Both the position numbers and the translations under genes were made by a program. The notes beneath the pieces were generated by a model. The model ran no database searches, was not told the origin of the DNA, and was given only the letters and a program-made list of their open reading frames with translations. Below, one piece after another: positions 26,284 to 36,413 of a stretch of 64,000 nucleotides of DNA. Position 1 is the stretch's first letter, and each line of letters opens with the position of its first letter. This DNA is from Bacteriovorax sp. Seq25_V (GTDB lineage: Bacteria > Bdellovibrionota > Bacteriovoracia > Bacteriovoracales > Bacteriovoracaceae), in the NCBI RefSeq assembly GCF_000447795.1, contig NZ_AUNI01000016.1:1-64000 (forward strand). The letters run 5' to 3'.

Positions 26284-27615
26284 ATGAAATACCATCATTT
26301 TTATGGTCAAACAATATTAAAGGCGATCTTAATTTGGATCTATATTCTTTTTAGCATTACTTATGCAAATGAGACACACTCCATCAATAATTTCTTAAGG
26401 CTTGAAATTGATTCTAGCATCAATCCAGCAACGCTGAATTATATTCAGTATAATACTCAACAAAAAGAATATGATGCCATTATTTTAAGTATTAATACTC
26501 CTGGTGGAATATTATCTACGACAAAAGAAATTATCACGACTCTATCAAAAACGAATAAACCAATTATTGTGTGGATCGGTCCAAGTGGCGCGAGTGCAAC
26601 TTCAGCAGGAGCGATTATTGCAAGTAGTGCCCACTTAATTTATATGGCCGAAGGAACAAATATTGGTGCGGCAACTCCAATTAGTACAACAGGTGATCTC
26701 GACAAGAAATCAGATATGCGCCAAAAGGCCGTGAATGACATTAAAGCTCTTGTTCGCGCTCAAGCACAAAAGAATTTCAGAAACTATAAGCCATTTGAGG
26801 ATATGATCACAACGGCCCAAAGTTATTCTGCTAATGAGGCCATCGATTTGAAAATAGTCAATGGAATCGCTAATAGTATCGATGAAGTGATTTTAAATCT
26901 TCAAGGCAAAGAGATTCATCTTGATTCACAGACTGTTAATCTTAAAGTTCTTGGAAGTTATAAGATAATTGACGCTCATATGGATTTAGGACAAAAAGTT
27001 TTAAATATCTTAAGTGATCCTTCTCTGGCCTATATTCTTTTTCTCTTAGGAGCAGCCCTTTTATACATCGAGTTTCAAGCCCCCGGAGGTTATATCAGTG
27101 GTTCAGTAGGAGTGGTTTCTCTTATTATCGCGGCCATCGGAATGCAGGTTCTTCCACTTAACGCTGGGGCACTAGCTCTCATCCTTTGTGCTGTAGTCTT
27201 ACTTATTCTAGAAGTTTATATTACAAGTTTTGGACTCCTCACCATTGCCGCGCTTGCTTGTCTGATTTTTGGATCACTATTTCTTTATCGTACTGATGAT
27301 TCGTATTTGTCACTTTCACTTGGAATAATCATGTCCGTTGTCTCGGCCATAGGGGTCTTTATCTCACTCGTGCTCTATGTCATTCTTAAGAGTCAAAAGA
27401 ATATTGGGAAGCAACTATTCAATCAGATTGATGGCGAAGAAGGAGTGGTTATCTCGCATCTTTCAGACACACTTTATTCAATAAAAATTAAGGGAGAAAT
27501 ATGGAAGGCCAGTTCCAAAATTGGCTTAAATGGTGGAGACAAAGTTAGAGTCCTATGTAAGAATGAAGACCTCACAGTGAGTGTTGAAAAAACAAAAGGA
27601 ACTAGTAATGACTAA
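26284..27615 (+). CDS. NfeD-family membrane-bound serine protease
   Basis: 443 residues, the long NfeD form. A signal/anchor N-terminus (about 10-28), then a ClpP-like protease domain with INTPGGILSTTKEI, GPSGASATSAGAII (nucleophile Ser in SAT) and SDMRQKAVNDIKAL with the putative catalytic Lys. Four to five membrane segments follow (LAYILFLLGAALLYIEF, LPLNAGALALILCAVVLLILEV), then a C-terminal OB-fold domain (GEEGVVISHLSDTLYSIKIKGEIWKA). Known family members cleave the C-terminal segment of the stomatin partner, encoded nearby at 27903. GAGGAAG precedes the ATG. Confidence 0.93.
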   Translation: MKYHHFYGQTILKAILIWIYILFSITYANETHSINNFLRLEIDSSINPATLNYIQYNTQQKEYDAIILSINTPGGILSTTKEIITTLSKTNKPIIVWIGPSGASATSAGAIIASSAHLIYMAEGTNIGAATPISTTGDLDKKSDMRQKAVNDIKALVRAQAQKNFRNYKPFEDMITTAQSYSANEAIDLKIVNGIANSIDEVILNLQGKEIHLDSQTVNLKVLGSYKIIDAHMDLGQKVLNILSDPSLAYILFLLGAALLYIEFQAPGGYISGSVGVVSLIIAAIGMQVLPLNAGALALILCAVVLLILEVYITSFGLLTIAALACLIFGSLFLYRTDDSYLSLSLGIIMSVVSAIGVFISLVLYVILKSQKNIGKQLFNQIDGEEGVVISHLSDTLYSIKIKGEIWKASSKIGLNGGDKVRVLCKNEDLTVSVEKTKGTSND

Positions 27616-27742
27616 AAGAACTTACTCTCAATTAATGTCGATTATTTTTTCTCTTTCAATGGCCGAAAATGTTGGCATCAACGAGATAAAATGGCTTAGA
27701 AAAGAAATGAAGAATTGGCTTTTCTCAATATTTAAAATTTAG
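27608..27742 (+). CDS. Possible 44-residue small protein overlapping nfeD
   Basis: ATG 27608 overlaps the nfeD stop by 8 bases in another frame and stays open for 44 codons to TAG 27740-27742. The predicted peptide is MTKRTYSQLMSIIFSLSMAE continuing to an amphipathic basic/aromatic tail (NWLFSIFKI). Translational coupling to nfeD is plausible, and the peptide could associate with membranes. No homology is recognised and the frame is short, so it remains a candidate. Confidence 0.4.
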   Translation: MTKRTYSQLMSIIFSLSMAENVGINEIKWLRKEMKNWLFSIFKI

Positions 27743-27746
27743 CTAA

Positions 27747-27862
27747 CGACCCTCGGGACTTTGTTTTTTTTAAGCAGAGACAGACAAAGTTTGAGGAGGG
27801 AGAGACGAAGGTCGCTAACTCATTAATGAGTATAGCGAAAAAATCCCTGCGAGAAGTCAGGG
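27747..27862 (+). ncRNA. Structured leader between nfeD and the slipin gene
   Basis: Three nested complementary blocks: CGACC (27747-27751) with GGTCG (27810-27814), CTC (27752-27754) with GAG (27793-27795), and ACTTTGT (27758-27764) with ACAAAGT (27784-27790), around a U-rich loop. A second small hairpin CCCTG (27845-27849) / CAGGG (27858-27862) follows. GGAG for the slipin gene lies downstream. The region is GC-richer than its surroundings and non-coding. It may be a processing or attenuation element that sets slipin levels relative to nfeD. Confidence 0.4.
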
Positions 27863-27902
27863 AAATGTCAAAAGTTTGTAAAATAAAAACACTGGAGTAT
27901 TT

Positions 27903-28655
27903 ATGTTATTTAGTTTTTTACCTTTCATTATTTTCTTAGCAATCCTTGCCCTTAACAGTGTTAGAATATTAAAAGAGTACGAGAGAGGAGTTATCTTCTT
28001 TCTAGGACGTTTAACAGGCGTCAGAGGCCCAGGACTAATCATCCTCATCCCAGGCCTTGAAAAGATGACGAAAGTTGATCTTAGAACTGTAACGATGGAT
28101 ATCCCATCACAGGATATTATCTCAAAAGATAACGTTACATTAAAAGTAAATGGAGTTGTTTACTTTAGAGTTGAAGATCCAAAGAAATCAATAATAGCTG
28201 TTGAAGATTTTCTTATGGCAACGGGCCAAATTGCCCAAACGACATTGAGATCTGTTATTGGCCAGTTTGAGCTTGATGAAATTCTCTCTCTAAGAGAGCA
28301 GATTAATGTTAAACTACAAACTATACTTGATGAGCAGACTGAGCCATGGGGAATTAAAGTTTCAGCTGTTGAAGTAAAGGCGATTGATCTACCTCTAGAA
28401 ATGCAAAGGGCCATGGCGAAGCAAGCTGAAGCAGAAAGAAATAAGAGAGCAAAAGTTATTTCAGCTGAGGGTGAACTTGAGGCTTCAAAAAAACTTTCAG
28501 AAGCCGCAAAAATTCTTGATGAAAATAAAAATGCAATTATCCTTAGATACCTTGATACAATGAAGGAAATCTCAACAGGAGAAGGAAAATCAACAACATT
28601 CTTTCCACTCCCGATTGACTTTTTAAATACATTAGCAGGAAAAAACGACAAGTAA
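27903..28655 (+). CDS. Slipin (stomatin/SPFH-family membrane protein)
   Basis: 250 residues. An N-terminal membrane segment ([19 protein letters not shown]), then the SPFH domain: [47 protein letters not shown] and [12 protein letters not shown], ending in a coiled coil ([22 protein letters not shown]). These proteins form oligomeric rings in the inner membrane and are substrates or partners of NfeD. GGAG precedes ATG 27903. The stop overlaps the next ATG (TAATG). Confidence 0.95.
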   Translation: MLFSFLPFIIFLAILALNSVRILKEYERGVIFFLGRLTGVRGPGLIILIPGLEKMTKVDLRTVTMDIPSQDIISKDNVTLKVNGVVYFRVEDPKKSIIAVEDFLMATGQIAQTTLRSVIGQFELDEILSLREQINVKLQTILDEQTEPWGIKVSAVEVKAIDLPLEMQRAMAKQAEAERNKRAKVISAEGELEASKKLSEAAKILDENKNAIILRYLDTMKEISTGEGKSTTFFPLPIDFLNTLAGKNDK

Positions 28656-29200
28656 TGGATAGTCTAAAAAAAGATTTTACATTAAAACCATTTGAAGAAG
28701 CTGAGCATCCCTTCACTATTACAACAAGGGTTGCTCTTGCTAACAAAAAACTCCTTCTATCTTTTGAAGTAGCTGGTGATATTTCCGCGATATTTCTTCC
28801 AAAACAAAAAATAAATCCTTCAAGGGCAATAGGTCTATGGAATCAAACATGTTTTGAGTGCTTCTTAAAGTCGAATTTGGATAACCAATACATCGAATTT
28901 AACTTTTCCCCTTCGCATGATTGGAATTGTTTTCATTTTCACTCTGTAAGTGATGAACTAAAAGAATGGACGCAATTAAAAGATATCATTATCGAATCAA
29001 AGACAACAGAGAATGGTATCATTCTTATGGCAAAGATAGATCTAAAATTTCTCCCTGCATCACTTACGATGGCAAATGAGCTAAGAATTTCGACAACTGC
29101 TGTTATTAGTACTGACAAAGGGATAAGTTATTGGGCGATTAAGCATATGGATGACAGACCGAATTTCCATCATCCAGAAAGTTATGTGAGATTATCTTAG
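28655..29200 (+). CDS. DOMON-like domain protein
   Basis: 181 residues, cytoplasmic, no signal peptide. The pattern SRAIGLWNQTCFECFLKSN, YIEFNFSPSHDWNCFHF and the ending NFHHPESY matches the DOMON-like beta-sandwich family (CBM9/DOMON fold) found as single-domain proteins in proteobacteria. Ligand unknown; heme or sugar binding is typical of the fold. Translationally coupled to the slipin gene. Its 3' end overlaps the convergent gene by 4 bp. Confidence 0.75.
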   Translation: MDSLKKDFTLKPFEEAEHPFTITTRVALANKKLLLSFEVAGDISAIFLPKQKINPSRAIGLWNQTCFECFLKSNLDNQYIEFNFSPSHDWNCFHFHSVSDELKEWTQLKDIIIESKTTENGIILMAKIDLKFLPASLTMANELRISTTAVISTDKGISYWAIKHMDDRPNFHHPESYVRLS

Positions 29201-29577
29201 TTTACACACTGAAAGTTAGAATCTTCGGCCAAGACAACTTTAAACTCCTGACTCAATTGAAGATAAAATACTTCAACAGTAAATTCCTGATTAATAAAGT
29301 TTCTTTCAAATTTACTAAATACACCAAGGCTTACATTAAATTGTGGAGCAGAAGAGCCAAGATAATCAACAGCAGTATCAACTCTTTCTACTGATACTAT
29401 TGGGTTTAATACAAAAGCTTTCATACCTTGTAGACCACATTTGTCATTATACATTTCAATAATTTTATTTTGAACAATAACATCTAGCTCAGTTTCTCTA
29501 CCGGACCAGCCAGTACTCGCCATTGATAAACTTTGTGATACGAAAAGTGCAGCTAAAATAAAATTCTTAAAAATCAT
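29197..29577 (-). CDS. Small secreted protein of unknown function
   Basis: 126 residues from ATG 29577, which has AGGAG upstream and begins a signal peptide (MIFKNFILAALFVSQSLSMA). Mature part about 107 residues with two Cys (MYNDKCGLQG and NFQCVN) that could form one disulfide, and mixed beta strands. No family recognised. Monocistronic, convergent with the DOMON-like gene. Confidence 0.75.
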   Translation of the reverse strand: MIFKNFILAALFVSQSLSMASTGWSGRETELDVIVQNKIIEMYNDKCGLQGMKAFVLNPIVSVERVDTAVDYLGSSAPQFNVSLGVFSKFERNFINQEFTVEVFYLQLSQEFKVVLAEDSNFQCVN

Positions 29578-29717
29578 AAATTCTCCTAATCTGAAATACA
29601 CTTATGCCAAAACAGAGCAATTTCATCAATTATTTAGATCCAACTATTACCTTTTTACATTCACAAAATATGTGAAAAATTCTAATAATTTTAGGTGTAT
29701 ATACCGAAAATATTGTC

Positions 29718-30533
29718 GTGAAGAAATTAAAAGTTCCAAATATTTTTGACTACAAAGATTATCGTAAGTTTTTAAACGATATTTTTGAACTCAATAAGGC
29801 ACAGGATAAGAATTTTACTTATGGTGCCTGGGCAAAGGATATCGGCCTATCTAGCATATCGGGACTGACAATGGTTCTAAAAGGACAAAGAGATGCGGGA
29901 AAAAATATTCAAAGCCTACTGATCAAAAACTTAAAACTTGATAAAGAACAGGCACAGTATTTCTCTAGCCTAGTTAAGTTTCAAAAGCAGGCCAAGAATG
30001 ACTCTAACCTTCTAGTCTATATGGTTGATAACCACAAGCTTGAGGAAAAAATAGAGGACTCACACAGACCTCTACAATTTAAATGGCAAATGGGCTTTAT
30101 TCGTGAAGCAGTTAAGTGGAATGACTTTAACCCGAATGATGATTGGCTGAGACAGAAATCTCGCTTTGAAGTTCAACCTGAAGAGCTGGCCGATATTCTC
30201 AATGAAATGAAAGAAGAGAAAATGCTTATCAAAAGTGATGATAAGTATCTTGTAAATGAATCATACCGTCCACTGAATCTTGATACGCGATACTTTCAAT
30301 ACCTTCACAAAGAATTTCTAAGAATGGTTGATAATGCATACGATATTGATTTTAAAAAGCGTGCTTTAGAGTATCGAATGGTCGTCATAAAAAAAGATGA
30401 CGTCCAAAAAGCAAAAGAACGTATCCAAGAATTTCTACAAAGTTTTATTGAGGAATTTGATCAAAGAGATATTTCAAGCGAGGAAAGTGACATTTATCTA
30501 ACATCACTTCACCTCACTCCATTTTCAAAATAA
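29718..30533 (+). CDS. TIGR02147-family protein
   Basis: 271 residues. The N-terminus NIFDYKDYRKFLNDIFE and the helix-turn-helix-like SSISGLTMVLKGQRDAGKN match the TIGR02147 family, characteristic of Bdellovibrionota and Fibrobacteres. The C-terminal domain has FEVQPEELADILNEMKEEKML, a winged-helix-like segment. Thought to be DNA-binding regulators; targets unknown. The start is GTG 29718 without a clear Shine-Dalgarno. Its presence supports the taxonomic placement. Confidence 0.88.
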   Translation: MKKLKVPNIFDYKDYRKFLNDIFELNKAQDKNFTYGAWAKDIGLSSISGLTMVLKGQRDAGKNIQSLLIKNLKLDKEQAQYFSSLVKFQKQAKNDSNLLVYMVDNHKLEEKIEDSHRPLQFKWQMGFIREAVKWNDFNPNDDWLRQKSRFEVQPEELADILNEMKEEKMLIKSDDKYLVNESYRPLNLDTRYFQYLHKEFLRMVDNAYDIDFKKRALEYRMVVIKKDDVQKAKERIQEFLQSFIEEFDQRDISSEESDIYLTSLHLTPFSK

Positions 30534-30537
30534 GTGA

Positions 30538-33294
30538 CTAGAGCTCTACGCGAGAGATCCAAGAGTTTTGCGCATTTCCACAGTGCATTTGCAAGAATGC
30601 CTTACCAGAAACTTCAGTAACCCCAAGAGATACGCAGTCAGCTGGGATAGTGTAATTAGATTGGAGTGGCTTAATTAATTTACCATCAACAAACTTTAAA
30701 ACTCCTACCGTATCACCATAGATTGACTTTGTATCAGTGAAAACGCCTGCGCTTCCATCACTAAGCAAAACAGACTGGAAGCTTTGAGAGAATGCAAACC
30801 CAGGGTAACCCGATTCACGATCCACAGGAAGCTTCGACTGTGTCATTATTCCATCTGAATCGACTTGGATGGCAAATACATTATAGCGACTTTCTAGAAA
30901 GTAAGTCATCCCCTTCTCCTTACCATCAATGATATCAATCGTAGAAATAAGAAGGTCTGACCATGAGCCTGAGTCAAACTTCAACTTCTTCCCATCAAGA
31001 TTGCCAAATCTGATAAAGTTACGAGAAAAGACTGTTGAGAAATTAATATCGTCTGAAAAAATATTTTCAAAAGACTTCGGTCTCATGAAGTCATTTCCAA
31101 AAGTATTAGTGGTTGATTTTTTAATAATAGAGAATGTCTCTGCATCGTAGAATTTAACAAGAGCTGTTTTCTTATTATAACCAACCCCATAATTTACAAC
31201 TACATTTACTGCACCTTTGACAAGTTCAGACTCTGACTGAAGAACAACCTCAGACATATTAATCTCTTCAAACTCTTCAATATCAAGACGAGCGATGAGA
31301 CTTCTCATATTCTTATCCGAATTCAGAGTTCTAATTTTAAGATCAACTCCTCCTTCTTCATTTGTTTCAGGAAGTAAGAAGTATGCTCTTTTTTCAATAG
31401 AATTCGCCTGTCTATCGATCGGATCAAGTCCATTATCTTCAAATGGCATTGACCAATTTCTTTCAAAAACTGGAAGCTTTACTATACCAAACTCTGTTTT
31501 AAGCTTTAAGTAAGAAAAATTCTCAAAGCCTCTTGTAAATGATAGCCCTTCAAAACGACTGGCCTTAAACTTCCAGTAATTCTTTTCAAATAGTGGTTTT
31601 CCATCTTCATCAAAAAATGCAAAGAAGTATGATTTCTTATCAGCAGTCGCACCGTAAACAAAATAATCATCCTTTCCGTCAAAATTTGCATCATATTTCA
31701 TGATTGCGGAAATGGCTGAGTCTTCTTCAAGATTTAAAAGAATAGGATCCATTGTTCTACTCTCTTCTTTAAGAAGATAAATACGTTTCTTATTGCCTCC
31801 GTCTACGAAGAACATATCTTGAGCTACTTTATTAGAATTTCTAATAAGAACACGCTGAAGTGAGCTTCTCTTCACGGCCGGATTGATTGTCAAGATCGCC
31901 TTAGCGGGGATTTTTGTGATAAGCTTCTTTTCTTGCTTGCTAGCATTGATGTTAAGATCAATTTCGATATCAATATTTTGTATCTTGGTATCGGCACTCA
32001 CAGCGACAGATAAGCTTTGATTCGAGTTGATATTAAGATCTCTTACATGACCTTTTATAATCATTTCATTTTCAACAACAGAAATTGAAAGTTCTTTGAT
32101 CTCAGATGTATTGTAAGTTAAAGCTAGATTTTCTTCAGCAATAGGAAGAAGTGAAGCAAAGTCAAATTTAAAAGAAAAGCTTGTGCCATCTACCGTTACT
32201 TCATCAACATTCTTCAAGTTAACATCGAGAAAGTTATTGTACTTACGAGCAAGGGCAGCATCATAATCAATCAGTCGAAGACCATTCACACTTCTTGCAC
32301 TATTTAAAATGATCTCTCGTACTTTTGCGACAGAAAGACTCGGGTCTTGAGATTTCAACATTCCTGCTAGAGCAGCAACATATGGAGCAGCATAAGACGT
32401 CCCTGTTTTAACATCATACTTATTAATACGAAGGATTTCTGACTCCATGCCAGTTGGTATTGTTGATATAATATTCTCTCCCGGAGCATAAATATCAACT
32501 TTTTGACCAAAGTTTGAACTTACAACTTTGTCGCCATTACCGTCTATTCCTCCGACACAAATAACTCTTGAATAGTTACATGGAAAAACTGGCTTATTTT
32601 TATTATTATTTCCTGCCGCTGCAACAATCACCACACCATTATCCATTGCATAATCAAATGCAGCTTTTACTTTTGGAGTGATTACAATTTTAGGAAATCC
32701 CATACTAAGGTTAACTACACTTGCACCATTTTTAGTAGCAAAGATAACTCCGTTAGCGATGAGCTCTGAAGTTAATTTTCCATCACTCGTAAAACCTGAG
32801 AACTTATCATCAAGTGCCTTTATTCCCATGATTTTGATTTTTGAGTGGGCCGCTCCAGTAATACCAAGCTCATTATTAGTCGCAGCGATCTGTCCTGCAA
32901 TGAATGTACCGTGACCTAACTTATCAGAAAGGTCAGATGTATTTGTGAGAATATTTATCCCATGACACGGGTACTTGAAACGGTCTTCACCAACAATATT
33001 TTTGCAAACAGGATTTTCCCACAGACTTGCTTTAATATCTTCATGCTCAATATCAAGCCCAGAGTCAATTACTGCAACAACGATAGACTTTCCTTCTTTT
33101 TCAAGTTTAGAAATATTTTTTGCAGCATTAATATCAATCCCTGGTGTCGCATGAACAACTTCTCTATTATACTCACCAACTCGACGCGTATACTTTTGAC
33201 CATCATTTTTAACAGACCACTGTCTCGAGTCGAGCTCTGTTGTTGCTAATGTAGATAGTGTAAGTAGTGATGTGATTAGGATATTAATTTTCAT
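30538..33294 (-). CDS. Secreted subtilisin-family (S8) serine protease
   Basis: 918 residues from ATG 33294, which overlaps the upstream stop as TAATG, with GGAGAG before it. Signal peptide (MKINILITSLLTLSTLA), then the peptidase S8 domain (about 60-350) with the full triad: VAVIDSGL (Asp77), LGHGTFIAG (His128), the oxyanion Asn in AAAGNNN (Asn229), and KTGTSYAAPYVA (Ser300). About 560 residues of beta-rich C-terminus follow, with DANFDGKDDYFVYG resembling an FG-GAP-like calcium-binding repeat. Extracellular protease; downstream gene of a three-gene operon with a large unknown secreted protein. Predatory or scavenging role is inference. Confidence 0.93.
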   Translation of the reverse strand: MKINILITSLLTLSTLATTELDSRQWSVKNDGQKYTRRVGEYNREVVHATPGIDINAAKNISKLEKEGKSIVVAVIDSGLDIEHEDIKASLWENPVCKNIVGEDRFKYPCHGINILTNTSDLSDKLGHGTFIAGQIAATNNELGITGAAHSKIKIMGIKALDDKFSGFTSDGKLTSELIANGVIFATKNGASVVNLSMGFPKIVITPKVKAAFDYAMDNGVVIVAAAGNNNKNKPVFPCNYSRVICVGGIDGNGDKVVSSNFGQKVDIYAPGENIISTIPTGMESEILRINKYDVKTGTSYAAPYVAALAGMLKSQDPSLSVAKVREIILNSARSVNGLRLIDYDAALARKYNNFLDVNLKNVDEVTVDGTSFSFKFDFASLLPIAEENLALTYNTSEIKELSISVVENEMIIKGHVRDLNINSNQSLSVAVSADTKIQNIDIEIDLNINASKQEKKLITKIPAKAILTINPAVKRSSLQRVLIRNSNKVAQDMFFVDGGNKKRIYLLKEESRTMDPILLNLEEDSAISAIMKYDANFDGKDDYFVYGATADKKSYFFAFFDEDGKPLFEKNYWKFKASRFEGLSFTRGFENFSYLKLKTEFGIVKLPVFERNWSMPFEDNGLDPIDRQANSIEKRAYFLLPETNEEGGVDLKIRTLNSDKNMRSLIARLDIEEFEEINMSEVVLQSESELVKGAVNVVVNYGVGYNKKTALVKFYDAETFSIIKKSTTNTFGNDFMRPKSFENIFSDDINFSTVFSRNFIRFGNLDGKKLKFDSGSWSDLLISTIDIIDGKEKGMTYFLESRYNVFAIQVDSDGIMTQSKLPVDRESGYPGFAFSQSFQSVLLSDGSAGVFTDTKSIYGDTVGVLKFVDGKLIKPLQSNYTIPADCVSLGVTEVSGKAFLQMHCGNAQNSWISRVEL

Positions 33295-36200
33295 TACAGT
33301 CTCTCCCTGAACCAATTCCCATCGAGTTCACCACCTAGGACACCAAGAAACTTCTTAATAGCATCAAATGGTCCAGTTTTATACTTACTATTTCTTCGCC
33401 CAAAAGAGTTACCTGCAATTGGTTTATAAATATACTCATGATTTTTTCTAAATCCATTCACACTAGATTCAAGGTAAATATTATCAATTCCTACAAAATC
33501 AATCAGGTCGTCAATATTCACATAGTGAGCGTAGTAATAAACAAGGCGGGCAATACATTTTTGTCCATCTTTTATTTCGTCATCATAAAACTTGTTTAAA
33601 CAACCACGTGCAAATCTTTCAATATGATCATAATCTCCACAACGTAACTCTTCAGCGATTGTTTTCGAACCTCCATGCTCATTATTATGGTAGCATCTTG
33701 CACTTACATGCTTCTGAGCTGCTTTCTCAAGTTTTTTGATATCCTCGCTCGAAGCAAATAACATTTTCTTCACGGCCTTATCAAAGAAGTGAAGCTTGGA
33801 TTCAATTTTATAAAGTGAAAGATCACCCGCATCATTAGAGTGCTCCCCTGTAAATATCTCTCTTTGGAATTTCTCATTTACTTTCTTCATCTTTTTCCAA
33901 AGTCTTTTTTGAGAAATTGACCCACCTTCGGTCTTATCTAGATAAGTCGCATACATTGTTGAGAAATTATCGACATCTCCATCTTTCTTAACATCTTTTA
34001 ATTTAGCTTCAAATCGAACATCTGTAGTATAAGCTGTTCCGTAGAGGTTACGTCCAAGATTTCTATGTGGATCAACATCAAAGCTAAAAAAGTTTGAATA
34101 CATTTGAAGATAATAATTAGCTACATCTTTAAAGAAGTTAACATAATTAAATCCTGATTTATTTCCATATGTCGAAGATACAAAGCGTGTATCCTCTGCT
34201 CCTTTGAACTTAACAAGCATATCAGTCAATTTCTTTGCCCATTTGCTTACATAGAAAAGAAAACTAAACTTTGTTGAACCATCGTTAATTTTACTCGTAA
34301 CTTTCACAGGAAAATCAGCTACTGCCTCAGTGTCTCTATTTTCAAGAATAGACACAAATTTCGCTACGTTCTTATAGAAGTCAGGGTTATCATTAAGATT
34401 TGGATCAAAGTTAAAGCTATAGTAATTCATATTCATTGTTCCAAAGGCCTTCTTAGACTCTCCAGACAAGATAGGGATTAGATAATTAAGCCCACCACGC
34501 ATATAAAGCTCTTTGATATTTCCATCATCGAAATATACTTGGAACTCAAACTTTGATTTTCTATAAACTTGTATTCTCTTAAGTACTTTAAATCTAGAAC
34601 CAACAGTTCCTGTAATTGAACTTCCATCAATGAGTGGTCCTTTTAAAGATAGAGAAACATCGGGAACAAAGTTTTCAGAGATAATTAAAGATTCTCCGAT
34701 CCCCAATTCTTTCGATATTTTTTCATAAATTTTAGAAATTTCACTGTAACGATCTTCACTCGTCATTGAATCAGTTTTCCCAACAGATTCAAAGTTCTTT
34801 CTCAATCGACGAGTCAGCCAATTAACAAGAATATTCTTATATGGTTCCGACAAGGCCTGCTTCATTGAAGAGATTGGCTTAACATGTGAATAGCTTAGTA
34901 GTACTCCCATATTAGGAAACACGCTTCCACTGATAACCTGATTAATAACCCTTTCAAGTCCAAAGAACCAACCAATCGAGACAGAAAGTCCCGCAGTATC
35001 GGCTAGCTGAACAAAGTTGTCTGTACCAAGGGCTCCACCAATAACAATGTCTCGACCTAAAATCAAATTACCATTTAGCACAGGCGTATTCCATGAACTC
35101 ATAGGAAGCGCTGGAAATTCTCCATGCTCAGTAAAGTATTTAATTGCATATTCTTTATTTTCTTCAAAATCTTTAAGTAACCACTTATAGCGTGCCTCAC
35201 CATTACTAAAAACACGTAGCTCATCATTTAACATATCGACGGCCGAAGAGATTACAGTTGATTGAAGTTCAGAAAGTCCATATCTCCAAATATCATCGAG
35301 AGGTCCTTTTTGAACTCCTGAGCTAAAGCGAGTAGCATAACCTGGAAAAACTTCTGTGTGTAAGAATCCATCTTCAACGCCTTGAAGATTTAACTTCTTC
35401 GTGTATTTCATCTCAGGAGCATCTAGTTTTAAAATATCAACAATACTATTTCTTCTCGCAATTAATCTTTCCACAAGTAGCTTGGAAACAACATATGGGA
35501 AAGCAGAAGCTTCGACGATTTCTTCAAAATCAAAACGTGTAAGCTTTGAAATTTTCTCCCCTAGCCATTTAATATCATCAAGAGTTGCATTGAATTCTGC
35601 TTCTGTATCGTGAGTTAGAATAAAGTTTGACTCTTGCTTTGCAATTGCTTGATACGGAAACTTGTTAATACTCTCATCAAGGTCAACTAAAGTGTAAGCT
35701 AGCAGTGCTCCACGTAGAGCACGAGATGTTAACTTTTCAGGGATCATTGTAAGAGCGATATCAAGCCCATCAGTTTCAGAAGGCTCTTTTACCACAACGT
35801 CCTGAAGAACAAGGAAGTCATCACCTTCACTAACAATCCATCTTCCTGGCGCAAGCCCTAGGTCGAAAACAAGATCGATATCTTTAAAATCGTTTTTTTC
35901 TTTTGCATTTTTAAATTGCACTTTTAGCTTTGGTATATACTTCATTCGAGGAACGATGTAGCCAAGCTTACGAAGGAGGTTCTTTCTAAGAAGAACAGTG
36001 TGAATGTTTTTTGAAAGGTGTACTTGAATACGCTTCCCATCTTCATTTGTAGCATTAAATCTGAACATTCCAGAAAAACTATTAATTTTTCCGTTATATT
36101 TAAGTTCATCATTTGTATTAACTGATATTTCTCTATCAATATAAAACTCATCAAAGTGATCTTTTCCATCCCATAGATCATTTGCGACAGGATTAAGCTT

Positions 36201-36389
36201 AGAAAGATCAACTCCTTCATTTTGATAAAGATCAAATGCCATTTCAGGATCAAGCACACCATACTTATTGTGAACAAGGTCATTAGCAGGGAGACCAGAG
36301 TTATCAACGGCAACTGCTGTCATGGAGGCAACAACATTGCTGGTCGATAAAATAGATAACAATAATGTGAGTGTAGCGAGTAACTTCAT
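33294..36389 (-). CDS. Very large secreted protein of unknown function (1031 aa)
   Basis: 1031 residues with a signal peptide (MKLLATLTLLLSILSTSNVVAS). No domain is recognised. The N-terminal 350 residues are mixed alpha/beta with beta-strand repeats. The middle (about 400-640) includes GNLILGRDIVIGGALGTDNF and long amphipathic strands. The C-terminal 250 residues are helical, with several Cys (KHVSARCYHNNE, ELRCGDYDHI, FARGCLNKFYDDEIKDGQKC). It is coupled through TAATG to the subtilisin gene downstream, so the two are probably exported together; it may be a substrate or partner. Confidence 0.8.
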   Translation of the reverse strand: MKLLATLTLLLSILSTSNVVASMTAVAVDNSGLPANDLVHNKYGVLDPEMAFDLYQNEGVDLSKLNPVANDLWDGKDHFDEFYIDREISVNTNDELKYNGKINSFSGMFRFNATNEDGKRIQVHLSKNIHTVLLRKNLLRKLGYIVPRMKYIPKLKVQFKNAKEKNDFKDIDLVFDLGLAPGRWIVSEGDDFLVLQDVVVKEPSETDGLDIALTMIPEKLTSRALRGALLAYTLVDLDESINKFPYQAIAKQESNFILTHDTEAEFNATLDDIKWLGEKISKLTRFDFEEIVEASAFPYVVSKLLVERLIARRNSIVDILKLDAPEMKYTKKLNLQGVEDGFLHTEVFPGYATRFSSGVQKGPLDDIWRYGLSELQSTVISSAVDMLNDELRVFSNGEARYKWLLKDFEENKEYAIKYFTEHGEFPALPMSSWNTPVLNGNLILGRDIVIGGALGTDNFVQLADTAGLSVSIGWFFGLERVINQVISGSVFPNMGVLLSYSHVKPISSMKQALSEPYKNILVNWLTRRLRKNFESVGKTDSMTSEDRYSEISKIYEKISKELGIGESLIISENFVPDVSLSLKGPLIDGSSITGTVGSRFKVLKRIQVYRKSKFEFQVYFDDGNIKELYMRGGLNYLIPILSGESKKAFGTMNMNYYSFNFDPNLNDNPDFYKNVAKFVSILENRDTEAVADFPVKVTSKINDGSTKFSFLFYVSKWAKKLTDMLVKFKGAEDTRFVSSTYGNKSGFNYVNFFKDVANYYLQMYSNFFSFDVDPHRNLGRNLYGTAYTTDVRFEAKLKDVKKDGDVDNFSTMYATYLDKTEGGSISQKRLWKKMKKVNEKFQREIFTGEHSNDAGDLSLYKIESKLHFFDKAVKKMLFASSEDIKKLEKAAQKHVSARCYHNNEHGGSKTIAEELRCGDYDHIERFARGCLNKFYDDEIKDGQKCIARLVYYYAHYVNIDDLIDFVGIDNIYLESSVNGFRKNHEYIYKPIAGNSFGRRNSKYKTGPFDAIKKFLGVLGGELDGNWFRERL

Positions 36390-36413
36390 CTTAATCCTTA
36401 GGCTGATTTGCTT

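Noticed and set aside
28160-28651. 163-codon open frame on the minus strand inside the slipin gene
   Set aside because: Fully antisense to a well-conserved SPFH coding sequence; the predicted protein is Ser/Ala/Ile-rich low complexity without a ribosome-binding site, a typical mirror frame.
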